From the NCBI RefSeq assembly GCF_005887095.1, contig NZ_PNCI01000042.1, positions 62,001 to 126,000 on the forward strand: a stretch of DNA of 64,000 nt, in the 5' to 3' direction. This DNA comes from Pseudoalteromonas rubra. Its GTDB lineage: Bacteria; Pseudomonadota; Gammaproteobacteria; Enterobacterales; Alteromonadaceae. A model generated the notes under the pieces. That model ran no database searches, was not told the DNA's origin, and saw only the letters and a list, made by a program, of their open reading frames with translations. Within the stretch, counting starts at the first letter, position 1. Every line of letters begins with the position of its first letter. Of this stretch, positions 27,942 through 36,442 are shown piece after piece. The translations under genes were made by a program, and so were the position numbers.

Positions 27942-28343
27942 TTAGCTGACGGGCAGGTGCGAGGGTTTACTGAGTAAATAGGCCATAACCAATAGCTCGG
28001 TGAGGGCGACACCAGCCAACACATACCAGGGGGCAGACGTGGTACAAAGGATCACAAAGCCAAGCAGCATACCCAGGCCTGCGCCCCACTTCCCTTTAAC
28101 AGGCACGACTTGGTGTGTTTGCCAGGCGTGCAATGACGGGCCAAATTTCGGGTGAGATAGCAACCAGTTTGCAAGTTTGGGGTTAGAGCGCGTAAAACAG
28201 GCCAGTGCGAGGATAAAAAAGATCGTTGTCGGCATGACCGGAAGTGCCATCCCGATAAACCCCAGTGCAACACACAGTATTCCTGCAACGTGCAACCAGA
28301 AGCAGCGGTTAAAGAGTTTTTGAGCGTGTTTTTTCATCGCCAT
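27942..28343 (-). CDS. DUF454 (YbaN) family inner-membrane protein
   Basis: 133 residues with three or four hydrophobic helices and the family signature region LGFIGMALPVMPTTIFFILALACF, followed by a short loop containing WLLSHPKFGP. E. coli YbaN is the reference member and its function is unknown. The gene converges on lspA with only 30 bp between the stops and no good terminator there. Confidence 0.85.
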   Translation of the reverse strand: MAMKKHAQKLFNRCFWLHVAGILCVALGFIGMALPVMPTTIFFILALACFTRSNPKLANWLLSHPKFGPSLHAWQTHQVVPVKGKWGAGLGMLLGFVILCTTSAPWYVLAGVALTELLVMAYLLSKPSHLPVS

Positions 28344-28562
28344 CCTTCCCGGTAATATCCAATGTCGTTACTTTTGCATTGGCTAACTTTTTTCATTATA
28401 GCCAAAAACCGACAGACGAATAGCAGGCGTAATATTTTTGTGTTGTCTGTAATATTTCTCTGCGGAAGATAACTAATATCATGCGTAAGTGTGTACTTAC
28501 TCTTGCTCGGTGTTTTAACTGCTGTTTAAAGGGAGGTTTGAACCGGGCTGTTCATGGACGGT

Positions 28563-28581
28563 AAGCGGCGCACTGGCCGCT
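28563..28581. terminator. Hairpin downstream of the porin gene
   Basis: AGCGGC and GCCGCT arms pair around GCACTG shortly after the porin stop. There is no T-run on either side, so a terminator role is uncertain. Confidence 0.35.
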
Positions 28582-28595
28582 CCCGTGAATCAGTG

Positions 28596-29867
28596 TTAAA
28601 AATAGTAGCCGATGTTGATATTGAAGCGGCGCTCTGTCTCATCGCTGTTCCCCGCAATAGAGCCGCCCACAAAAGGTTGGTTTTTTGCGAGCACGTAATC
28701 AATGTACGTAAAGAAGGCACCAGCAGAAAGCGAGACGCCTGTCACATTCATCCAGGTGTCTTCAGTCTCATCCGATTTATCGTAGATAATGCCGTAGTCA
28801 TTGTAGAATTGTAAGCCTGTGATTGGGCCAAATTCTACGGGTAAACTGTAGGCAATATTGGCGTTGCTCATGGTTGCTTCAGCCGCAATGGAGTCGAAAA
28901 ATGCATAAGCACCAACCGCCATTCGTGTTGCCGGGGTATCGACGTCATATTCATACTCGCCATGCTGTAGTTGCAGGTTCCACGGACCATAGTTGCCATT
29001 CAGGTGAATGGCCCAGGCCATATAATCACCCGCCTTATCAACGCCATCATGTAGGCCACCACTTAAGCCAGACACCCCAACCTCAGTGGTGCCGCCTTTA
29101 TGTTTGAAGTGATAGGCATAGCGGCCGGCAAAGGTGTTATATTCGCCCAGGGGCTGAGCCGGATCATCGTAAACCCCATCTGAGGCCTTACGAAAACCCA
29201 CGATATCGTAGGAGTAGCGGTCGCTGCGATCTTCCACATAGCCGTCTACGCCACCGAGTTCATCGTTTTTGAAAAAGCCCAGATCTATTTGCCAGTTATC
29301 CGCAACTTTGCGTTTAAATAACACGCCCATGTCGTGATCGTCTTCTAACCCGATGTAATAAGTCGTGTTAAAAAAGTAATTGTGTGAATTGTATGGCCAG
29401 TTGCCAAAGGGCACTTTGGTCATGCCCAGCTGTGCCTGCCAGTCTTTGGCAAAGTCATAGTGTAAATACGCGTATTTCACAGCGGTCATGTAGTCAAAAA
29501 AGCGGATCTCAGCATTGAGACCAAAACCGCCAACGTTGCCGGAGAAATTCAGACGGAAAATGTCAAAGTCAAAGTCGCCGCCGCGATTTTTGTTATCATC
29601 GTCATACGACGTATGGCTAAGGTTAGTCCGTACCGCCCCGCCGACCTTAATGCTGGGTTTGGCAGGCGCCGTTTGCTTGGCCTTTTTATCGGCCTTGGCT
29701 TGTGCTTTTTCACGTGCCTGTTCACGTTCCATTTTATGAACCTTCTGCTGGAGCAGTTCAAGCTGCTTCTTCAGCTGTGCCAGTTCATCTTCACTGGCAA
29801 TAGCGGGGCCAGAAGACAACATCATAGCGCCGCACAGAGCCGTCATGAGTCGAGAGAGTTTTAGCAT
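28596..29867 (-). CDS. Outer-membrane porin with coiled-coil N-terminus
   Basis: 423 residues from the ATG at 29867: a signal peptide (LMTALCGAMMLSSGPAIA), then a coiled coil rich in Lys, Glu and Gln (residues about 26-65). The rest is a barrel of about 350 residues that ends in NINIGYYF, with the C-terminal aromatic typical of outer-membrane porins. The coiled coil then barrel resembles phosphate/pyrophosphate-selective OprO/P-like and DcaP-like porins, which form trimers. The frame is open further upstream to a TTG at 29999, but only the inner ATG gives a signal peptide at the start. The substrate is not predictable. It is divergent from the chemoreceptor at 30108. Confidence 0.85.
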   Translation of the reverse strand: MLKLSRLMTALCGAMMLSSGPAIASEDELAQLKKQLELLQQKVHKMEREQAREKAQAKADKKAKQTAPAKPSIKVGGAVRTNLSHTSYDDDNKNRGGDFDFDIFRLNFSGNVGGFGLNAEIRFFDYMTAVKYAYLHYDFAKDWQAQLGMTKVPFGNWPYNSHNYFFNTTYYIGLEDDHDMGVLFKRKVADNWQIDLGFFKNDELGGVDGYVEDRSDRYSYDIVGFRKASDGVYDDPAQPLGEYNTFAGRYAYHFKHKGGTTEVGVSGLSGGLHDGVDKAGDYMAWAIHLNGNYGPWNLQLQHGEYEYDVDTPATRMAVGAYAFFDSIAAEATMSNANIAYSLPVEFGPITGLQFYNDYGIIYDKSDETEDTWMNVTGVSLSAGAFFTYIDYVLAKNQPFVGGSIAGNSDETERRFNINIGYYF

Positions 29868-30107
29868 GGGAGAACACCCGTTTGTTTGAGTTAGTGAGAA
29901 TAAATTATCTCTAAATAGCCTAGACCATCCACTCTCAGGTTCCAAGTAATCAGCCATGAACAACAGTAATTTCTCTTGATCCTTTGGATAGTTGCGCAAC
30001 TATCAACTATATTTTTGAGCAGTATCGTGCAATTTGAATACTGGCGCTAGGCAGCCTATGCCTTAGCGTGTTGGCGCAGTCAATCAGTCCAGTGAGGAAT
30101 CCACTCT

Positions 30108-32066
30108 ATGACTATTTCGCAAAAGCTCAGGCTGGCTTTTATCGTTGCTATCGTCTCGCCTATTTTGATCATTGCTGTTCTGATAGTGTCCCAGACCCGG
30201 CAGCTGGCACTGGATAAATTTGTCGAGATGAGTGGTCGGGAGGCGTTACAGGTCGACAACGGGATTGGCATGTTTTTCGATGAAATAGCCAAGAATGTTG
30301 AGTTTCTGGCCACTAACCCCAAACTGACCCGCGCACAGAGCGAAGTCAAGATTTACACCGATAAGGGCACCGCCACACAGCTGAATTCACGCTCAGGCAG
30401 CGAGACTGAGCAGGCAGTATATGATTTGTTTGAACGCTTTGGTGATACTCACCCGGGAATTGCCTATATCTACTTTGGCAATACCGAAGGGGGTTATATT
30501 CAATGGCCTCAGGGTGAGGTCAGTGCCAATTATGACCCACGGCCCCGGCCCTGGTATCGCAGTGGGCAAGCGGCCAATGGCAAAACTGTGATGACCGATG
30601 CGTATTACTGGGCCCCGGATGATATGGCCATCGTCTCCACGGTGCGCTCGGTCAGGTCGAATGGCCGAGAGATAGGTGTAACTGGCATGGATGTGTCTTT
30701 ACAGGGTCTGACCAAGATTATCCGTGAAGTTAAGCTCGGTGAAACCGGCTATCTGATGCTAGTGGAAGACACAGGTAAAATTTTGGTCGATGCCAAGCAC
30801 AGTGACTATCGGTTTAAGGATGTTAATCAGGTCGATAACGGCCTGTATCGTACTGTGGCCAGCAATCAGTCCGGCTTATATGAAATCCAGATTGATGACA
30901 CGGACTACTTTGCCAGTATCTACACGTCGAAGAAACTGGGCTGGAAATTCATCGCTTTTGTGGAGCAAGGAGAGGTGATGGCGGCGGCGAATGCCATGAC
31001 CTGGACGCTGGTGATCCTGAGCGTGGTACTGGTTGCGCTGTTTGTTGTGTTGGCGAATTATATTGCCAATGTATTGTCTGGGCCAATTGTTGAGGTGAGT
31101 GATGGACTGACAGTGATCTCTCAGGGGGGAGGCGATCTGACCCAGCGGTTGGAGGTCGACAGCAAAGACGAAACGGGCAAACTGGCGGACAGTTTTAACA
31201 GCTTTTTAGACCTCATTGCCCAACTGGTGATGGACATCAATGCCTGCGCTCAGCAACTGAATCAAACGGCCTGTGCAACCGCCACGGAGTCTGAGGAACT
31301 GACCAGCTCGACGGCACAACAGCAGCAGGCGCTTGAAATGGCCGCAACGGCAATTAATGAAATGGCTGCCACGGCGAATGAGGTGGCGTCCAGCTGTGCC
31401 AATGCCGCCGACTTAGCCACTCAGACCCAGCAGGCGTCTGAGCTGGGTCAGTCTGTTATGACCGAGGCGGTTGACAGTGTGGCTGCCTTGTCGGACGTGA
31501 TTAAGCGCGCGACCTCAGATATCAATCAGCTCGACAGTGAAAGTGAAAATATCATGTCTATCCTCAGTGTGATCAGAGGGATCGCCGAGCAAACCAATTT
31601 GCTGGCACTGAACGCGGCCATTGAAGCGGCCCGAGCAGGCGAACATGGGCGGGGGTTTGCGGTGGTGGCAGACGAAGTAAGAGCCTTGTCGCAGCGCACC
31701 TCGGAATCGACCGAAGAGATAGCATCGCAGCTCGATAAGTTGAGAAAAATGACGGAAGGCGTGTCTCAGGATATGCGTAGTAGCTTAACCCGTACCGACA
31801 AAACGGTAGAACTTACGGGATCTGCGCAAAGTCAGTTTAGTGAAATCACTCAGTCTATTCAGACCATCAGTGATTTGAATACGCAAATAGCAACCGCCGC
31901 AGAAGAGCAGCAGCATGTTGCAGAGGATATCAACCGTAATGTGATAGAAATCAAGCATGCGGCAGACACAGTCAGTGATGTGGCAAACAACACCAGCGAA
32001 AATGGCGATAAGATGCAGCGATTGTCTGAACAACTGACAAAATTGGTGGGTCAGTTCAGAGTGTGA
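30108..32066 (+). CDS. Methyl-accepting chemotaxis protein with dCache sensor
   Basis: 652 residues: membrane helix 1 (about 8-28), a periplasmic double-Cache sensor (about 35-290; [12 protein letters not shown] and [19 protein letters not shown] are typical dCache_1 motifs), and helix 2 (about 298-320). Then come a HAMP domain and a long cytoplasmic coiled coil with the conserved tip [19 protein letters not shown]. It couples ligand binding to CheA/CheW and flagellar motor control. Double-Cache sensors often bind amino acids or carboxylates; the ligand here is unknown. GAGGAAT lies seven bases before the ATG. It is monocistronic. Confidence 0.93.
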   Translation: MTISQKLRLAFIVAIVSPILIIAVLIVSQTRQLALDKFVEMSGREALQVDNGIGMFFDEIAKNVEFLATNPKLTRAQSEVKIYTDKGTATQLNSRSGSETEQAVYDLFERFGDTHPGIAYIYFGNTEGGYIQWPQGEVSANYDPRPRPWYRSGQAANGKTVMTDAYYWAPDDMAIVSTVRSVRSNGREIGVTGMDVSLQGLTKIIREVKLGETGYLMLVEDTGKILVDAKHSDYRFKDVNQVDNGLYRTVASNQSGLYEIQIDDTDYFASIYTSKKLGWKFIAFVEQGEVMAAANAMTWTLVILSVVLVALFVVLANYIANVLSGPIVEVSDGLTVISQGGGDLTQRLEVDSKDETGKLADSFNSFLDLIAQLVMDINACAQQLNQTACATATESEELTSSTAQQQQALEMAATAINEMAATANEVASSCANAADLATQTQQASELGQSVMTEAVDSVAALSDVIKRATSDINQLDSESENIMSILSVIRGIAEQTNLLALNAAIEAARAGEHGRGFAVVADEVRALSQRTSESTEEIASQLDKLRKMTEGVSQDMRSSLTRTDKTVELTGSAQSQFSEITQSIQTISDLNTQIATAAEEQQHVAEDINRNVIEIKHAADTVSDVANNTSENGDKMQRLSEQLTKLVGQFRV

Positions 32067-32171
32067 TTAACGTACTCTTGATGAAGATCACTCATATTCG
32101 ATGGGTGGCTCTTACACCGTCAGTGCATTTTAGGTAAGGTAGTGCCAGTTTAGTTTAAAAATAGGTGTTAT

Positions 32172-33023
32172 ATGGAACTTTCTGCCTCAGTAAAATTGGC
32201 ACGTACCGAGTCCGGCCTGGAGTATTTTGACGTTAACGGCCCACAGTGTCAGGCTAAAATTTATCTTCAGGGTGCTCAGATCACCGAATTCATTCCCACA
32301 GGCAAGAAAAACCTGCTGTGGGTATCTCAGGACGAAACCTATCTCGAAGGTCAGTCTATCCGTGGTGGCATTCCAATTTGCTGGCCCTGGTTTGGTGTTC
32401 ATGCCGAAGCGGATTGGCCAGCCCATGGATTTGCACGCAAACTGGTCTGGCGCGCGGAGCGTGTTGAGGAAGATGACACCGCAATCCGGATTGTCTTGTC
32501 TTTGCCGATGACCAGTGTTGACCGCACCTTCTGGCCACATGAGTCAGGTCTGACTGTGGAGTTTATATTGAGTGAGCAGCTAGAAGTCAGGCTGACCAAT
32601 GTGAATACCGGCAAAGAAACTTTCTCGCTCACCCAGGCACTGCATACGTATTTTCCAACGCCTGAAATTGAACAGACCCGAGTGGACGGTCTGCAAGGCG
32701 CGCAATATATCGAGTTTGGTGAAGGGCCATTTACGCAGGATGAGGTGGTCTCATTCGCCCGTGAAACGGACATGGTGTATACCCAGGCGCCTGGGGTGCA
32801 AATCATCGATACACCAGATGGCAAAATTGAGGTTGGCCGTGAGCATTCTGCCTCGTGCGTGCTGTGGAACCCCTGGATAGAAAAATCCAAGCGTCTGAGC
32901 AATTTCCGTGATGATGAGTATCACGTGATGTTGTGTCTGGAAGCTGCCAATGTGATGGACGACGCCGTCACCCTGGCACCGGGTGAATCCCACACCCTCA
33001 CCACCAAAATCCGTTGGATTTAG
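32172..33023 (+). CDS. D-hexose-6-phosphate mutarotase (YeaD family)
   Basis: 283-residue cytoplasmic aldose-1-epimerase-fold protein. Family motifs are present: SIRGGIPICWPWFG (about 62-76), PAHGFAR with the catalytic-type histidine near residue 84, LTQALHTYF (about 157), and the terminal CLEAANV segment. It interconverts the alpha and beta forms of glucose-6-phosphate and related sugar phosphates, as for E. coli YeaD. The ATG has AGGTG seven bases upstream. A terminator-like hairpin follows. Confidence 0.9.
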   Translation: MELSASVKLARTESGLEYFDVNGPQCQAKIYLQGAQITEFIPTGKKNLLWVSQDETYLEGQSIRGGIPICWPWFGVHAEADWPAHGFARKLVWRAERVEEDDTAIRIVLSLPMTSVDRTFWPHESGLTVEFILSEQLEVRLTNVNTGKETFSLTQALHTYFPTPEIEQTRVDGLQGAQYIEFGEGPFTQDEVVSFARETDMVYTQAPGVQIIDTPDGKIEVGREHSASCVLWNPWIEKSKRLSNFRDDEYHVMLCLEAANVMDDAVTLAPGESHTLTTKIRWI

Positions 33024-33034
33024 TAAGACCGAAA

Positions 33035-33065
33035 CACGGCTTCGCAGCTATCGTGCAAAGCCGTG
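33035..33065 (+). terminator. Hairpin after the mutarotase gene
   Basis: CACGGCTT (33035-33042) pairs with AAGCCGTG (33058-33065), extended by a GC pair; the tail is the weak CTTTA. Confidence 0.5.
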
Positions 33066-33351
33066 CTTTAGCGCGGCCTTTGCGCAATGGTGAGCAACGT
33101 CTCGAATCTTGCAAGAGCGTGCAGCAAGATGAGTTGCGAATGTAAGGCCGCGGATGGCCGAACCGCAAGCCCTTCATATATGTGCCAACTCATACCTCCA
33201 CACAGACCGAAGCAACGCTTATTCTATGACTTAGCCTGAATCACCATCGAGGTTACCTGGGGCGTCAGCACCCTGTAACTCGGTGCTCGCGCTTTTCGTC
33301 TCCATTAAATTCCCGTATTCTGAGTGCAGTGATAAACGAACAGGGAACAAA
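33066..33351. other. Non-coding stretch before the NtrC-type regulator
   Basis: No gene is visible. GC-rich inverted segments near 33070-33090 and 33150-33175 could form small hairpins. The promoter for the regulator should lie near 33290-33340. Nothing more specific can be supported. Confidence 0.35.
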
Positions 33352-34716
33352 ATGGCAGTACTCGTTGTAGATGATAATCCAGAGGTGCGATTAAGCGCCG
33401 CATTTTTGCTCGAAGATCATGGTTTTGAAGTGTATGAAGCGGAGCACCCTGAGGTCGCAAAACAATTTTTGAGTTGTAAATCCATTGACCAGATCTTACT
33501 GGATATGAATTTTACCCGGGATACAACCTCAGGTAACGAGGGCCTCACCTTTTTGCGCTGGTTGCAGTCTCAGTCCAGTGCTCCTGCGGTGATCTGTCTG
33601 ACTGGCTGGGGCAGTGTGCCACTGGCCGTTGAGGCGATGCGTCTGGGAGCGGCAGACTTTATTGAAAAGCCCTGGCAAAATGCGCAACTACTGGATGCCA
33701 TTCGTAAGCAAAGTAAGCTCAACCTGCTGCAGGTAAAGCAGGGCATTGTACAGAGCACAGAAACTGACATCCCTTGCTATACCTGGCGTTCCACAGCCAT
33801 GAAAACCTTGCTGAACAAACTGTCGCGTATTGCCAGTACCGATGCCAGCGTACTGCTGTGTGGCGAAAGTGGCTGTGGTAAAAGTCATTTGGTTGAAGCA
33901 TTGCACAGACAGTCGCCACGGCGCACAGGCCCCCTTGTCAGCGTCAATATGGGCGCTATTCCTGACAGCCTGTTTGAAAGTGAAATGTTTGGTCATACCA
34001 AAGGCGCATTTACCGATGCTAAGTCTCAGCGTAGCGGGCGCTTCGAGCTGGCAGGCGGGGGCACCCTGTTTCTCGATGAAGTGGCCACCATACCTTTGGC
34101 GCAACAAGCAAAACTGCTACGGGTGCTGGAAAGCGGTGAGTATGAGCGGGTTGGCAGCAGCCGAACTGAGCATGCTGATATCCGTCTTATCTGTGCCACC
34201 AACAGTGATTTAGAGCAGGATGTGACGGCAGGCCGCTTTCGCAGCGATCTGTTTTATCGCATCAATACCTTTACGTTTGAACTGCCCCCACTGCGTGCAC
34301 GACTGGATGACATTGTGCCGCTGGCAAATCACTTGCTGGCGCGCCATGCTGCACGTTATCAGCTGGCCGCTAAATCGTTGGATAGTGAAGCGCAAGCTGC
34401 TTTACTGGCATACCGCTGGCCTGGCAATATTCGTGAGCTCAGTCATGTGATGGAGCGAGCACTATTACTGAGCGAAGGAGCACAGATCACCGCTTCCGAT
34501 TGTCAATTACGCCTGGCAGCCCCTGCACCGGAGCAACAACCGGGCACTCAACCACAGCCAGCGGGAACGACGCTCGCTGAAGTGGAGAAAAACCTGATTG
34601 AACAGACGTTAGCTTTACACCAGGGCCAGGTCAGTGAGGCAGCTAAAGCGCTGGGGCTGACTAAATCTTCATTGTATCGTCGGCTGGATAAATACGGGCT
34701 GCGAAGTGAAGACTAA
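33352..34716 (+). CDS. Sigma-54-dependent response regulator (NtrC family)
   Basis: 454 residues: a receiver domain with Asp7-Asp8, phospho-acceptor Asp51, Thr84 and Lys106; an AAA+ domain with Walker A GESGCGKS (171-178), the sigma-54 contact loop GAFTDA (218-223) and a Walker B segment GGTLFLDE; and a C-terminal Fis-type helix-turn-helix (SEAAKALGLTKSSLYRRL). The loop has Asp where most family members have GAFTGA. It activates RNA polymerase with sigma-54 from a distant enhancer. CAGGGAAC precedes the ATG; an upstream in-frame start is less likely. It overlaps the kinase gene by 11 bp. A near-consensus sigma-54 promoter at 46441 is a likely target. Confidence 0.92.
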   Translation: MAVLVVDDNPEVRLSAAFLLEDHGFEVYEAEHPEVAKQFLSCKSIDQILLDMNFTRDTTSGNEGLTFLRWLQSQSSAPAVICLTGWGSVPLAVEAMRLGAADFIEKPWQNAQLLDAIRKQSKLNLLQVKQGIVQSTETDIPCYTWRSTAMKTLLNKLSRIASTDASVLLCGESGCGKSHLVEALHRQSPRRTGPLVSVNMGAIPDSLFESEMFGHTKGAFTDAKSQRSGRFELAGGGTLFLDEVATIPLAQQAKLLRVLESGEYERVGSSRTEHADIRLICATNSDLEQDVTAGRFRSDLFYRINTFTFELPPLRARLDDIVPLANHLLARHAARYQLAAKSLDSEAQAALLAYRWPGNIRELSHVMERALLLSEGAQITASDCQLRLAAPAPEQQPGTQPQPAGTTLAEVEKNLIEQTLALHQGQVSEAAKALGLTKSSLYRRLDKYGLRSED

Positions 34717-36001
34717 CTTTGAGTGGACGGTACGCTGCCACTTTACCCTGCTGGCTGGTCTGGTGGTTGCTTTGCTGGTGGGGGTATTGTGGCAACTCGC
34801 TCTGCCCTGGTGGCAGATAGGGCTGATCTGTGGCGCCGTCAGCTGGGTACTGTGGCGATTGCAAACGCAGCGGCTGGCCCAGCTACATAGCATTTTTTCC
34901 CGTGCTCACTGGCAGCTCGAAGCCATGCTGCAGGCCGATTTTAGTCAGCAGATCCGGCCACATTTTTCCTCGGGTCAGGTGGCAGCTTTTGAGCAGCAGC
35001 TGATAGCGCTGGGCGAGCAGCTTCATCGTCAGAAGTCGCGTTACAACTCGCAAATTTTTGTTATCTATCAGCTGATAGATAAACTCAATACACCCATCTT
35101 GGTCTTTACCGAAGATACACGTTTAAGTTATGCAAATCAGGCGTTTGAAAGCTTGTATAGACAACCTTGGCAGCATTACAAAGGTGCCACGGCAACCTCA
35201 CTGGGGCTGGAAGAGGCGCAGCATGGCTGGCGGTTTTTCAGCAATACACAGTCAGCACGCTGGCAGCTTCACAGCAGCTATTTTTTTGAACAGGGTCAGC
35301 GACACAGTTTATTAGTGGCACTGGATATCACCAAAGCGTTGCGGCAAAAAGAACTGGCTGCCTGGCAACAACTGATCCGGGTGATCAGCCATGAAATACG
35401 TAATTCACTCACGCCGGTTAGCTCCCTGGCTCAGAGTCTGGCCGAACGTGCGGCCAGTAGCAGGGAACGTCAGGCTTTGGGGGTGATAGAGCAGCGCTGT
35501 CAGCATTTGCAGCAGTTTGTGGCGCGTTATGGTCAGCTCAGCAAGGCCATTGAACCTCAGATCCAAGCTACACAGGTGCTTGCGCTGTTCGACTCTGTCC
35601 GGGATTTGTTTGCATCACAGCATCCGGCACAACACATTGAATTGCATTGTCAGGCTCCTCAATGCCATTGCGATCCCGAGTTGCTTGAGCAGGTACTGAT
35701 CAACCTGGTTAAGAATGCCATTGAGGCCAATCAGGCTGCGGATCCGCCCGGTCAGCGAGTAGAGCTGCGTAGCTATTACCTTAGTCCCGCGGTGGTGATT
35801 GAAGTTGCCGACGAAGGTGGCGGGTTTGCCAACCTCGACAATGTGCTAACACCCTTTTATTCTACCAAGCCAGACGGGCAGGGGATTGGGCTGACACTGA
35901 GTCAGCATGTGGTCGAGAGTCATGACGGCCAGCTTGAAGTGAGCAATGCTGAATCTGGGGAGCGAATGGGCGCGGTGATTAAGGTTACCCTTCCTAGTTG
36001 A
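34706..36001 (+). CDS. Sensor histidine kinase, partner of the NtrC-type regulator
   Basis: 431 residues: two N-terminal membrane helices (about 12-33 and 35-50) with almost no periplasmic loop, a helical linker, a PAS-like domain (about 118-210), H-box His229 (VISHEIRNSLTPV), N-box NLVKNAIEA, and G-boxes VADEGGGF and GQGIGLTL. The short loop suggests sensing within the membrane or cytoplasm, as in NtrY-like kinases. The start is GTG inside the end of the regulator gene (11-bp overlap), showing tight coupling of the pair. Confidence 0.9.
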   Translation: MKTNFEWTVRCHFTLLAGLVVALLVGVLWQLALPWWQIGLICGAVSWVLWRLQTQRLAQLHSIFSRAHWQLEAMLQADFSQQIRPHFSSGQVAAFEQQLIALGEQLHRQKSRYNSQIFVIYQLIDKLNTPILVFTEDTRLSYANQAFESLYRQPWQHYKGATATSLGLEEAQHGWRFFSNTQSARWQLHSSYFFEQGQRHSLLVALDITKALRQKELAAWQQLIRVISHEIRNSLTPVSSLAQSLAERAASSRERQALGVIEQRCQHLQQFVARYGQLSKAIEPQIQATQVLALFDSVRDLFASQHPAQHIELHCQAPQCHCDPELLEQVLINLVKNAIEANQAADPPGQRVELRSYYLSPAVVIEVADEGGGFANLDNVLTPFYSTKPDGQGIGLTLSQHVVESHDGQLEVSNAESGERMGAVIKVTLPS

Positions 36002-36098
36002 TAATAGTTATCATTTGCGTATAATCTTCATTACCGTGATCTCTAATGGCACTGGGGCCGTATAACTTAGTCGGCATACAGTGACCCGGGAGTGGACT

Positions 36099-36338
36099 AT
36101 GTTGGTTTTAATCCCCTTAATCGTATTTATCATTGCGGCTGCGTGCGTCAGCCAACTCAAACTGGCAAGCCTGATGACGGCCCGGCTCAGGATAGTGCTG
36201 GCCTGGGGTAGCGCAGGTGTACTGGCACTGGCAAAAGTCTATGCAGGTCTGAGCCTGGCTTCAGCACTGGCGGTGTTCATTGTGGCCGGAGGTATTTTGC
36301 ATTTGGTGAGTTCGCTGGACCCCAATCACGACACCTGA
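36099..36338 (+). CDS. Small inner-membrane protein, unknown function
   Basis: 79 residues, nearly all hydrophobic, with two or three helices (LIPLIVFIIAAACV, VLAWGSAGVLALAKV, SALAVFIVAGGILHLV). The ATG at 36099 has GGAG seven bases upstream; a GTG at 36081 is possible but less well placed. It lies about 100 bp after the histidine kinase on the same strand and may share its transcript. No family is recognised. Confidence 0.65.
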   Translation: MLVLIPLIVFIIAAACVSQLKLASLMTARLRIVLAWGSAGVLALAKVYAGLSLASALAVFIVAGGILHLVSSLDPNHDT

Positions 36339-36442
36339 ACCTTGTTGTTTAAAAGTGTTTCAAAAGATAAATACCCGCTGATTTTCAAGCACATTATTTG
36401 CCATACTAGGTCCTGATTCGGATCACTTCATCGAGGATGAGA

